64,000 bases of DNA from Coprinopsis marcescibilis (taxonomy: Eukaryota; Basidiomycota; Agaricomycetes; Agaricales; Psathyrellaceae), in assembly GCA_004369085.1 (NCBI GenBank), contig ML210172.1, positions 172,421-236,420 of the forward strand. The letters are read 5' to 3'. The notes beneath the pieces were generated by a model that saw only the letters and a program-made list of their open reading frames with translations, made no database searches and was not told the origin of the DNA. Below, piece after piece: positions 12,259 to 22,930 of this stretch; the stretch's first letter is position 1; each line of letters starts with the position of its first letter. The translations under genes were made by a program, and so were the position numbers.

Positions 12259-13749
12259 CTAGGTTGGTACCTGTCGCCTTCGAGGGTTGTAATCGGCCTT
12301 TCTTCTGCCATTGATCGAAAGCATGCGGACGTAGCATGGGAGTTTCGCCTGGAGAAGTTCATATCTGGTGTTGTTAATAAGTTCATCTACGACCTCTTCC
12401 CGATGTCCTCGCCGCAAGAACAAGACTCGAACAGCCCCCAGGAATTCCTTGATATGAATATCATCAGCTCAACGGAAAGTCACGCCATTTACATAGCTGC
12501 TTACCAGGATGTCGTCCCTCACGGCCCCTCCAATTTTGTAATTGAATGGGTCCCTGTCCTTGTCCATCCAGGGTGACACGGGGAACCAATACTCCCGATA
12601 CTGGACCTCTTCGAATCCTGGGTGTTCTGAGAGCCAGTCATAGATCTTGTGTATCGCGGCTGTACTGCTCCCTAAAGCAGTTGCTGCCTCAGATGCAAAA
12701 GTTAGGAACCTTGCATACCATGGTGGGCCTAGCTCATGAGGAGAAACTACGATCTTCTGGTAGTTTATGTCGTAGACGCAGTAGTCGGTTTCACAAATGT
12801 CCAGAACTCCTCTCGGTCGAAGGACTCTGCTCATCTCGTCGATAAGTGCCCTATAGTCTTTAATCTGAGATCGAATGTCAGCAACCTGATAGCTGTTAAA
12901 AATAAAAATCACATACTCCCGACACAATGAAGCGACCATGGGCGATGTCAAAACGGTCGTAGAAATGCTCCATCCCGTAATTGAGGTCGTCTACCTCACT
13001 CCTGCATCGCAAGACGGGGGGTTAACCGTAATTCTACTGAAATCTGAAATAGACAGATATACCCACCAGCAATTGTCTGGAATACTGGAATTTCTATAGG
13101 AAACCTGATTAGAATGTCCCGTTAGACGTACATTGTAGGGGCACACGTACTCTTGTAGTGTTGGTACGAGGTCTACGCCTACGGCTTCGGATTCGGGAAA
13201 GTCCCGTGCAAAATCGATGATCCTTGGCAAGACATGAATTAGCGATTCCGAGGTACAGACCCGTTCGAGCGCACCATGATCCACTACCGCAACCAAGGTC
13301 GAGGCAGGCCTTGGGTTTTCCATCAACGAGCGCGGATGTCATGACCTCGTAAATTGGAGGGCTGTATTTTTCGCCAGTGGCCTCGATCAAGAATAAGTGT
13401 TGCTTGTCTGAACGACGAACGGTCAAATCAGATAAAACTCGATTGAAATCGACAAAAGAAATGACTAACGCAGTCTGTCAATCTCCTCTTCGTCGGCGGG
13501 GTATGAGTAGACATCCGAAGAGCTGTTCATTGTCCTTCCGTGTGCATGTCTGTAAGAACGGCGTTTCACTGAGCTGCTGATCGACAGCAGAGACGACGGG
13601 GAGCCAGATCGCATAGATACCGAGTCGCCCTCTGACTCGAGCTCTGAATTGGCAGACCTTGGGCTGGGCGGTGCGGTCGACGCGTCGGAAAATGACATTC
13701 CTACATCGGAATCGTTGTCGCTATAATCGCTGTAGTCCATGGTGGTCAA
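12259..13749 (-). CDS. Class I SAM-dependent methyltransferase (tandem copy A)
   Basis: Multi-exon gene on the reverse strand. Order: acidic/Ser-rich disordered leader (MTTMDYSDYSDNDSDVG), conserved YPADEEEIDRL, motif I LDLGCGSGSW, then FPESEAVGVDLVP (motif II), FEVDDLNYGM-like motif (SEVDDLNYGMEHFYDRFD), DYRALIDEMSRVLRPRGVL (post-I/IV) and PPWYARFLTF. The last exon can be joined as DDIL|EFLGAVRVLFLRRG..EEVVDELINN, removing an intron that starts GTAAGC. It then aligns with copy B and reaches TAG at 12259. The substrate is unknown. Large families of such methyltransferases occur in agaricomycetes, and LaeA-like regulators and metabolite enzymes share this fold. Confidence 0.8.
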
Positions 13750-13805
13750 GAAATGTGTTTTGGGGGTCTGTCCTAAATGAAGGCTGGTAAAGGATCAGAG
13801 AGAGG

Positions 13806-13837
<32 letters not shown>

Positions 13838-14733
13838 AACCAGGGTTGTGACGTCCAAAATGACTTGCTTACCTTCCCAAGCTCAACGCCGTCCCGAGAA
13901 TGAGCTTCTAGTCTTTCCCGGCGCTCCAACTGACGAAGTCGTGGTGCTTTTCAGGGTTTGAAGCAGCACGAGGGCCAGTCTAAGGCCGCAGCTGGGAGGG
14001 TACTTCCGTTATCACTCACTCTGTCCGTGATGCCACCCTCCAAATTTGCCAACACGGGTTTGGACTGCTCGACCGCCGACAAGGCGAGCGGAAAGGCACA
14101 GTATCCTCCTCGGCGTCAATTCCTGAGTAAGTCTTACCGCCGGTCGGTGCCTGGGAGCCCACTCGAAACGTTCACGGTGTAGATTCTGAGGCGCCAGAGG
14201 CAGGGTTGACCCGTCAGGATAAGGACAACGACGATAGGGTGCACCTTACACCAGTTACTTTTGGAACAATTTTGGATTGCATTGTATTGAGTGGCGTTGA
14301 GCCGGAGATAAGTGAGAGCCAAAATTGTCTCAACGGATCCAAATTGAGTCCCCATCAGGCCTTGGGGTCCGAAGACGAAGCGAATCTGGGCAAATGTCCT
14401 AGAATACACCTGCATGATCAGTATAGTTAGTTGCGTATGCGTTAGACCTGACTTGCATTACTCGTAAAACATATGCGATTCATGTTCCACTTGGAAGCGT
14501 TGTTTGGATGCGCCATCACTAATCATTCAATAATCATTGCGTGTGTGTTTCAAATTCCCGCCATTTAGGTATAAGTAAAATCAGGCCTCAAGGTGTATTG
14601 ATAAGTTATAAAGTCTATGTAAGTGATACGAGGACGAGAGTTTGAACAGGCGAAACAGGCAAGCGTGCATGATGTCGCTGGAAATCCGAAGCGATGTTGG
14701 AACACTGTCTTTCAGATTGTGGATTTCAACAGG
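13750..14733. other. Spacer between the tandem methyltransferases
   Basis: About 980 nt upstream of copy A and downstream of copy B. It carries a GA microsatellite (13797-13836). A few short open frames exist on both strands, but none has splice sites or motifs I can support. Confidence 0.4.
13797..13836. repeat. GA dinucleotide microsatellite
   Basis: About 40 nt of almost pure GA/AG repeats with a few extra G, 50-90 nt upstream of the start codon of methyltransferase copy A. On the transcribed strand it is a CT tract, which often marks fungal core promoters. Confidence 0.85.
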
Positions 14734-16351
14734 TCATCGCGCATAGTACGACGGCAGCGGTTCGAGTTCCGCGTCTGCCCGTACTGCGTGAACACATTGC
14801 AACCTTGTATACTGAGTCACCTCTGATTCATAGATCTCTCGCGTCGCGTTATGTTCCAACTCGTCCACTTGCTGTTCAGAGAGACCACTTTTCAGTAATA
14901 ACGGCCTCCCAGCCCTAAGAAACACCTTGGAGAAATCCGGACAGATAAAGTAAATAGATGTTCTCTTCATGGCAGGAGACGACATACCAAGATGTCATCG
15001 CGAAGGCGAGCATACGCGGGCCCTAAGGGATCGTCTAAATGACTAACCGTGTTACCCTCCAGGACAGGCAGCCAACAGTCTTCATAGACGACATTTTCGA
15101 ATGCGGGATGGGAGCTAACCCATTTTCTCATATGTGTGGCAGCATCTACATCTCCTCGTTGGGCTCGCATAGCTCTGTTGAGGAAGTGCATCCACCTCGC
15201 CCACCACGGCGGACCTATCTCGTCGGTCAATTCTATACGTTGTTTGTTGGCGTTGTAGATGTGAAAGTCACATTCTTGAAGTTCCACTAGGCCACCAGCT
15301 ACGAGGCACCGGGCAATGTCCTCGATCAAGAGTTGATAGTCCCGTATCTAGATTCAGATATCAGGACAGGTGAAAGCACTCCAGTTTCTGGTCGCGTACC
15401 CCAGAGGATAATAATCGTGCATGGACAACATGGCATCGATTAGAATAGCGAGATAGTCCAAGGTTGATGTCAAATCTCTCGCTTCTGTCCAGGAATCAAT
15501 GAGGGACTTTTGAAGCACAGGAAGAACGCGAACCTAACGTTTGGTGGTAGGTGCCTCACACTAAAGCGCGTTCAGTACTAACAGGATCGTCATATAGCTG
15601 ACTCACTTACTCAGATATTGAAAACAAATCGATTCCCACTGCCTCACAGTGTGGAAAATCGCGGGCAACGTCCTTAATCCTGTGGCACCTGTCAGTTCTA
15701 GCAACAGCGAGCCAGTGGTACTATGTGAACACAGACCAACAGCCGCTGCCACATCCAAGATCTAGACATAACTTTTTACCGGGAGTCTCGCTATGCATAA
15801 CTTTGCTCATCCCGGGAGGGTATTTTCTGCCCATGATATCGATAAATGTCTTGTGCTGCTTCTCTAAATCCTCTATGAGTAAAACCATCCACGAAAACCA
15901 GTAAGCAGCACGTACGAAGTCGATCCCACTCTTCTTCGTCCGCAGGAAGGCGATACGGTGCCGAATTAACACTGTTGAAGTAGCGGCCATGGTCGTGGAC
16001 AAGCCCAATCTCTGTGTAATGTAAGGCTTGAGTACGTCCAGAGGAAGCATCGGTCATCCGTAGCTGAAAGGCATCTTCCACTTCTACTTGGTAGTACCCT
16101 GACCCCTGGTTGCCTCCGGCCACAAAGTCAGAGAGCTGACTACCACTGGCAGTATTAGAGGGTGCCCCATGTACTGCGCTGGCGTTCGTTGAGGAAGGAC
16201 AGGCCGAAGCGCTGGACGTGTCTGTCCAGGGGTCCTGGCGCGACTTGCCCTGCACTTGTGATGACAACGATTCAGAAGCGCTGCCAACAGATTGACTTTC
16301 CTCTGATAACGACTCCGAATCGCTACTGTCGAAATAGTATTTGAGGGACAT
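14734..16351 (-). CDS. Class I SAM-dependent methyltransferase (tandem copy B)
   Basis: Paralog of the neighbouring copy A on the same strand. It begins MSLKYYFDSSDSESLSEES at 16351 with a longer Ser-rich leader. It then has YRLPADEEEWDRL, the SAM-binding motif LCLDLGCGSGCW, a conserved helix ELQECDFHIYNANKQRIEL, GPPWWARWMHF, and a C-terminal exon FLRAGRPLLLKSGLSEQQVD ending at TGA 14734. Several introns separate these blocks. The exons between 15340 and 15780 were not fully resolved, and the VDLVP-like motif II falls in that stretch. The shared leader, PADEEE motif and exon order indicate a tandem duplication with considerable divergence. The substrate is unknown. Confidence 0.76.
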
Positions 16352-16927
16352 CAGAAGGGACGGTCCGAGTAGCCAGAATGTGTGCGGAGGTGCTGCTGGC
16401 GTCGAGGGTAAGAGACAACGCCTGACCCAGCTGGCGAGAGACCCGGACTTTCAGGGTCTGATCCATTTTTAAGTACAGCAAAGCCCAAGACATTGTAATT
16501 CCTGGCACGGTTAGCCGAACAGTGCCTCTGATCTAGTACATACCTGGAAACCGGGTGCCTTGAAAAGCCTCGATTAATATTAATGTCGCCGCACTAGTAT
16601 TTAACAGTCGAAAGGGCCTGAAAGTGGCTTTAGACAGTCCACAGAGAGAAATCAATTGAGAAAGGGGTTGCCCGCATACGCTGGACTGGTTCAACCCAGG
16701 ACACACTGTGCGTGACATCGATTTGCAATTTGCAGTGCTGTTCCTATGCGTTACGGCACTTGTCAAGCCCTACTGACTGGTTTGTTGGTTGGAAAAATCA
16801 CCGACCGGCGCCAATGTTCCTGGAAACCGGCATGGACGAGATCGCAGACAAGTGTATTTAATGCAGCTCCCTTACGTCAAGCGTACTTGCAATTAGCATT
16901 GGCAAGAATAGAAAAGGTATGGTTTGG
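16352..16927. other. Intergenic region
   Basis: About 575 nt between the methyltransferase B start and the IST1 stop, both on the reverse strand. It likely holds the promoter of copy B. No gene supported. Confidence 0.4.
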
Positions 16928-18145
16928 TCAACGTTTCTTCAGATCAGCGAACCGTTTCGACAACAGCTCGAATTCGTCCTCTTCTGACGGTGGAGGGGGA
17001 CTGGTCTTCGCCTGAGAACTCGGGACTGATGGGAGAGTAGGCCCTTTTGAAGCCTTGGTTTCCGTGGTATCATCCGCAGGATGGTCGGGTTTCTCACTCC
17101 CTTCTTCTGCTTTCTCCTGTTGTGTGGTCTGAGACTTGAGGGACATTCGACGACATGATCATTGGAACTACGCACCTTGACGCCTCCCTCTGCGGAATCG
17201 TCATCCTGGGACTCTTGGGCTTCTGGTTTCCATGGAACTCCGTAAGCCTTGGCTATCTCGCCTATGTAGGCATCCACTAATGCTGCAGAAGGCGTCGCGA
17301 GGTCCAATTTACTCATCACCTAAGCATTCGAAGGATTGGATCACAACTTCGTTGGGCTAGAGCGCGTCACTTACGCGTTCACTGACACACCCATCTCTGT
17401 TTTCCATAACAGCTGCGGAGAATTCTCTCCCATACTTATGCATAAGAATGTCCCGCACGATGTGGAGCTCTGCAGAACCAGTTCAGCCCAACACATGGTT
17501 CAACACAGTTGACTGTACAAACCCTTGAGTTCCGTTCGAGGCGCGGCGTGTATGATGCTGCAAACACCTTCGTAGATTCCTAACGAAAGACTCAACTGGG
17601 AGCACGGGTATACAAATCCAAGGCATTTTACCAGGGTCTGGAGTCCTCGCACTGAAATCCGCTCTAAATTAGCTGCTATATTTCGGGCAAACGAGGTCAT
17701 GAAGGTGGTGCACCTTTGGTCAAGCAATCCAAATCGAGCGAGAAGAAGTTCGCAGTACAGTTCTAGTAATTCCAGGAGCTCGACATAGACGTCTTCGTTG
17801 ATAACTGAGCAATGTGCATCAGATGAAGAACGAAACTGAGATTGGGCGTGAAACTGAACACCCACTGCCTTCGACCTTTATTCGTGCAGTCTCAAATTTC
17901 CTTCGCTCCAACAAGGTCGCGATATCCCGACGAGCTGCTTTTGCCTGTGCTTCTTTCTTTTGTTGTAAAGTCCTCAGCCGCTGAACCGACAACCTGATTC
18001 CAGATGACTTTGATCAAGGCTCTGTTCTTGGTAACTGTATGTGTTGATGCCTACCTTAACTGAACCTGGGAGGCAATTAGCTTTGTTTCTCGGATATACA
18101 ATCGGAATAGAGAACCTTTGCTTTGGCAGCACTCCAAAGAGACAT
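16928..18145 (-). CDS. IST1: Ist1, ESCRT-III-associated protein
   Basis: Ist1 binds Vps4 and Did2 and regulates ESCRT-III disassembly in multivesicular-body formation. Several short exons start with MSLWSAAKAK at 18145, then VQLR|LSVQRLRTLQQKKEAQ and AARRDIATLLERRKFETARI. The signature INEDVYVELLELLELYCELL follows, then ARFGLLDQ, GVCSIIHAAPRTELK, and ERVMSKLDLATPSAALVDAY leading to IGEIAKAYGVPW. These are the hallmark blocks of the Ist1 domain in the right order. The C-terminus is Pro/Ser-rich and ends EEDEFELLSKRFADLKKR, which resembles the C-terminal MIT-interacting (MIM) helix that contacts Vps4. Exon ends around 17400-17500 and 17690-17720 are approximate. Confidence 0.9.
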
Positions 18146-18607
18146 GGTGGCTGAATTCAAAGTCGGGACGTCATGTCCATACCAACAGACCCGAGGCTTA
18201 CACGGTATTGCAATGCAATCAGTTGTGTATCGCCGGAGACTAATGGTTCCGATTCAACAAGCAAGTTCTTGTAGGCTGAATGCATCATGAATAGCCTTTG
18301 AGTTGAGCCCTCGAGCACTGGCTGCAGGTTATTTTCCGCTGGTTTCAAGAAGCAAAAAATCTGGAACACACAGAGGATACTTACAGGGGTAACAATAAGG
18401 GGTGTGGCGGCTGTACATGTGGGATTTCCTGATGGATGTGATGGTTGCGGTATTGTCACCAAATTGCCTGGCACATCCTTTTCTCTCCATGATTTCATCC
18501 AACGCTTTCAGGCGCTGTTGGCCAGAAAAGTGTTGACCACTGTCTGATATCGCAGCCCAGCCTCTCTAACTCATCCAGGGCAACGAAGAACGCGACCATC
18601 TCGATTC
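18146..18607. promoter_or_regulatory. Divergent promoter region IST1 / RasGEF
   Basis: About 460 nt between two divergent start codons. A 113-codon open frame lies on the reverse strand at 18157-18498. It ends only 12 nt before the IST1 ATG and carries no recognisable motif, so I do not call it a gene. Confidence 0.4.
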
Positions 18608-21138
18608 ATGGTGACCGTGGCTAGATCCCACTCCGTTCGACAAGCCCAACTAAATCGACTTCACCTCGACCTCGCCGTTCCTTACACTTCCTACATATCT
18701 TTATCACCTTCTGAAGACTCTCCAGCCTCATCCGTGAGCTATGTCGCTGGGGGTAGTTCTACGCGTGGATCTTCGCCGGCCAACGCTCAGGACAGCCCCA
18801 GCCCCACAGGCAGAACCGTAATCTGCTCGGTCCTTTGTGTGTATGACTATTCGACAACTGAATCCCATTGTCTCTCTTTTCGGCAAGGGGAGATCCTGGA
18901 GGTGGTCAAACAGGAATCCACGGGCTGGTGGGCGGCGCAGCGACAAGCGGGGGATCCTCCTGGCTGGATCCCACAGGCCTTTGTGCGACATCTCACGCCC
19001 GAAATGGCTGATCGCTATCGAGGGATGCAGGAGGAATTACGAATGTACGACTACAACGCCGAGCAGCTATACGACGATGCTCCAGTATCCAGAACATCCT
19101 TTATGGACGCTCATTCGGATCCGACTACGTCCACAGTGACCAGGAACCACAGCACTAGGGCAAGTCTATATCCGCACTCACACATCCCGTATGTATGCTT
19201 ATGTATTTCTCAGGATACGAGACCACCGCGTCCATCTTCCCCTCTGATACGGAAGGCTAAATCTCGCGACGTGCTCCCAACAGGGCTACGGCGGGAGATC
19301 CTCTTCAAGCAACCATCACAGGCCAGGTTAAATTCAGAATCCCCTCCTACTCCTCCATCCCCCACATCCCCGATGCCTCAACCACCTCCTCCTCTTCGGT
19401 CGGCCCCCATTTACAACAAACCAGTACCCCCATTACCCGACGAAGTCTCGAACTTCAGGATTCGGGCTGGGTCGTTATCCAGTCGAAGTATACGTCGGAA
19501 ACCTCTGCTGCTCGACGACAACACAGCTTTGTCACGCCTATCTACCCTCATAGAAACCAAAAACTCGCGCGAAATCGATAAGTATGCAAACCCGGATATC
19601 ACTGGCTCTGTGAATGCCCTTTCATCGAGACAACGCATGCAGCAGCAGAAGTCATTCCAGCCGCTTGAAAATCCTTGGTACACCTTACCGTGCCACGCCG
19701 ACCAACTAGACTTCGACAACCACGGCCAGGTCCGCTCGGGAAGCCTTCTTGGGCTAGTTGAGCGCCTTACCACAAGTGCCGCGTTCTTGGAATGGAAGGG
19801 TGAGTCTCCTCTTGACTCCGTGTGCATTCCGGGAAATTGAATTATGCCTAGATCGGAATGGTCGAAGCTACTCATATGCATCGGTGTTTCTGATGACGTT
19901 TATGACATTTACAACACCCGATGAACTGTTTGACCTGTTGCTTGACCGGTTCTCAATGACACGGCCGGACAACCTCAGCCCTTCGGAGGTCGTTGATTGG
20001 AAGACGAAATGTCTTCAACCCACGCAAAGGAACGTCCTGGCCATATTCACCCTTTGGTTGGAGAATCATCGACTATTGGAAGATGCCAAACACATCGCTC
20101 AACGGCTGCCGGATTTCGTGACACATGTTGCCATGCCTCTCTTACCCAGCGAGTCCCGTGGTCTGATGGCTACACTGGACCGACTGGTAAGAATCATATT
20201 GTTCTTTGAAATTATTATTTTTTGAAGCTAACATGTATCACTTGCAGATGTCTGCGGAGTCCACGAAACCCCCAATGCCAGGTGTAACACCAAGAAAGCC
20301 TCGAAAGACAAAGGCGCACAAGAACGATTTACTACGCCTTGATCCTTCCGACATAGCCGAGCAACTGACACTGCTCGAGTACGGATTATACTCCAAACTC
20401 ACTCCCCGTGATTTCTTGACCTACACCAAAACGCAAAAAGGTGACTCAGTGGCCCAACTACGTACATTCTGCCGCACATATGATCAATTGGCTGGCTGGG
20501 TGAAGCTAAGCATATTGACGAACGAGGCGATTGCCAAACGCGCCGCCACGATCGAATTTTGGATCAAAGCAGCGGAGGTGAGTGTTCATCTGAAATGATC
20601 CTTACCTGGGTTCTGATTCGTTTTGTAGAAATGCCGGCAACTACACAATTACCCTTCCATGAGCTCTATTATCAGCGCACTCTCGAGCACGGTCATTACA
20701 AAGTTGCATCTCACTTGGGCCCACGTAGGGAGGAAGTCCCAGTACGACGCCCTTTTGAAATATAACGACCCGACCGGGGGGTTCGCTGCATACCGGTTAT
20801 TTATGGGGAATATTGACAAAACCGCGGCCTGCGTCCCCTTTATCACTATGTATCTCACCGACCTCGTCAGGACCAAGGAGCAATACAGCGACGAGCCGGA
20901 CCGTATATGCTTCCTCCAGCGACAGCGATGGCATGAAACTATCACGACCATCCTTCTGTTCCAACGCCGACAATATCTTTTACTGATCGACGAACAAATT
21001 GCTACGTTCGTTCGAAACCATCTCACCGAAGCGACATCCAAGGATAATACCTGGTTTTGGAGTAGGAGCCAGCAGCTGCAGCAGACTGAGCTTACCCATG
21101 CCGACATTCGGAAAGGATTGGAACAAGCAGGATTTTAA
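18608..21138 (+). CDS. Cdc25-type Ras guanine-nucleotide exchange factor with SH3 domain
   Basis: Activates Ras by GDP/GTP exchange, upstream of adenylate cyclase or MAPK signalling. Architecture: an SH3 domain around residues 75-135 (VLCVYDYSTTESHCLSFRQG, then GWWAAQRQAGDPPGWIPQAF); a long Pro/Ser-rich linker with PxxP motifs; the RasGEF N-terminal (REM) module (SLLGLVERLTTSAAFLEW, then YASVFLMTFMTFTTPDELFD); and the catalytic Cdc25 domain (LRLDPSDIAEQLTLLEYGLY, then LSSTVITKLHLTW and GNIDKTAACVPFITMYLTDL). Introns near 19800-19852, 20188-20247 and 20578-20628 are clear. The SH3-REM-GEF order matches fungal Cdc25/Ste6-type proteins. The divergent partner is IST1. Confidence 0.9.
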
Positions 21139-21574
21139 CATTCTTTCTGAATATTCATCTCAACATCTATCATCTATACCTACATATCTTAGTTAATGTA
21201 ATTCGGAAATCTTTTGGATGGATATCTTTATTCTCATGATGTATGTACACATATACCTATCTTTGCAGCACCCTGTTTTCTCTTGACCATCGTTACTTCC
21301 GAATAGCTATCTAAACACAATTCCTTACCTGTAGTCGTTGCATATAAAGATCAAACAGGAATGTCACAGGAAACTCCCTCAGACCTCAGGATTAACATGT
21401 TAAATATTGAACGTCCGAGAATCATACGATAGAGATAAAAGACGTGAGGATAGTACGATACAGAAAGAGCTTCAACGCAATGGGGATAAAGAGAATAGCG
21501 AATTATCATATCAATGGCATAAGATCAAGAAACATGAGGTTGTACCCCAAGGCAACATGCTGGAGATCAGTGCT
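21139..21574. other. Convergent 3' flank
   Basis: About 435 nt of AT-rich sequence between the RasGEF stop and the Rab5 stop, consistent with two 3' UTRs. No gene seen. Confidence 0.4.
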
Positions 21575-22573
21575 TCAACAATTGCAAGGTTCTTGCTGAC
21601 CCGGTGTACCCCCTTGCTGTTTGCCAAGGTCGACGCCCGTCCTCGTACCAGGGCGGGGAACGCCCGCTCGGGCTGAAGGTGGCGCTGTTAGCGGTAGTTT
21701 CTTGGCTATAAACAGTAACATGGTTAACATGAGGCGGTAGGACCCGATGAACGCAGCGACTTGCCGATTGCGGTAAAGATCTCCTGAACGCCTTCCCCTG
21801 ACTTTGCACTCGTCTCTGTCCACATCAGACCCTCCTCCTCGGCATATTTCTGAGCTTCTTCTTGGGAGACCTGACGCCGTTCTGCGAGATCGAGTTTGTT
21901 GCCACAAAGGGCGATGACTATCGAGGGATCAGCTTGCCGTTGGAGTTCTCGGATCCATGTCTTTGCTTTTTCAAGGGAAGCTGTCTGTGTGATGTCATAT
22001 ACGACGACTGCACAGTTGGCATTGCGATAATACATAGGAGCCTTTTAAAAGACAGTTTATCCAGGTGTTCCTTGAACGAAAAAGAGACACATACTAAAGA
22101 CTGCGGAGTAGGGCGGTCAGTGATGAGCACGTTGCAATGATTGCAGTTAGACTTGCCTTGTATCGTTCTTGACCCGCGGTATCCCTGGTAGAAGGTTAAT
22201 ACGGCTCGTGTAGACGGAGATGATGCGCACCATATCTCAAATTTGACTGTTGACTGGTCGTCCAGAGTTACTGTCTGTGTCAGAAAGGCGGCTTGAGGCC
22301 GAAGTGTGAGTCAGGGCGGCGTGTGGCGACTGAGAGGGGGACATACCGCCTATTGTGCTCTCTCTGTAGTCGTCGAACTGATCCTTGACGAAGCGCAGAA
22401 CGAGACTGGACGGCAGTCAGAAACTTGGAGGGAAGTGAAATAGGGTCCTGACGCTACCTGGACTTGCCCACCGCTGATTCACCTAGAATAAAGCTGGTGG
22501 TGAGATATGAAAGCAGATAACAGAGCTATAACATACCCAAAAGGACGAGCTTGAACTGATATTGCTTGGACAT
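21575..22573 (-). CDS. Rab5-family small GTPase (Ypt5/Vps21-like)
   Basis: Early-endosome Rab GTPase. Exons start MSKQYQFKLVLLG at 22573 and give the P-loop ESAVGKSSLVLRFVKDQFD, the Rab5 effector region YRESTIGGAFLTQTV, switch II [32 protein letters not shown] and ETSAKSGEGVQEIF. The final intron (GTTCAT..TATAG) joins IGKSLP|KKLPL, and the protein ends EPCNC. That is a CXC-type geranylgeranylation site. The AFLTQTV and KSLP..KLP signatures are specific to Rab5. The N-terminus is compact, with no extra domain. It is divergent from the RRM gene across about 360 nt. Confidence 0.93.
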
Positions 22574-22930
22574 TGTGGACGAGGAGGAGGAGGATGGTTG
22601 TTGTGGAGTTGTGCACTGGTGAGTAACCGGCGAGTCGTGCTGTACTAACGCTTTGGGCTGGCGGCACAATTGGCCAGAATTGGACCACTGCGGCTTTTCC
22701 CGAAACTCCGTCGCTCAGCTCAATTTGCGCATGAAACAAATCGTTGTCCTTCCACACTCACCAACATCGTCCCTCTCGTCTTTTTTGTTCGTCCACATCG
22801 TCCGTGTCGCTGAGTTGCTTGAGTTGAGGAGATATTATCAGCACACTGCTCGTCGACTGTCTACTTCATTCAACTCTCTCCGCCATTGCCACGTCATCTG
22901 AGCTCCAAGTTAGCCTGAATTGAAAGAAAA
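22574..22930. promoter_or_regulatory. Divergent promoter region Rab5 / RRM gene
   Basis: About 357 nt between two divergent ATGs. GAGGAGGAGGAGG (a CT tract in the Rab5 direction) lies just upstream of the Rab5 start. No clear TATA box. Confidence 0.4.

Noticed and set aside
18157..18498. 113-codon reverse-strand open frame between IST1 and the RasGEF gene
   Set aside because: It ends 12 nt before the IST1 start codon, lies in a divergent promoter, and holds no motif. Other frames here are equally open.
19164..19213. 50-nt intron in the RasGEF linker (AAGTCTATA..TTCTCAG)
   Set aside because: The donor is poor and removal would break the frame, while the unspliced frame is open.
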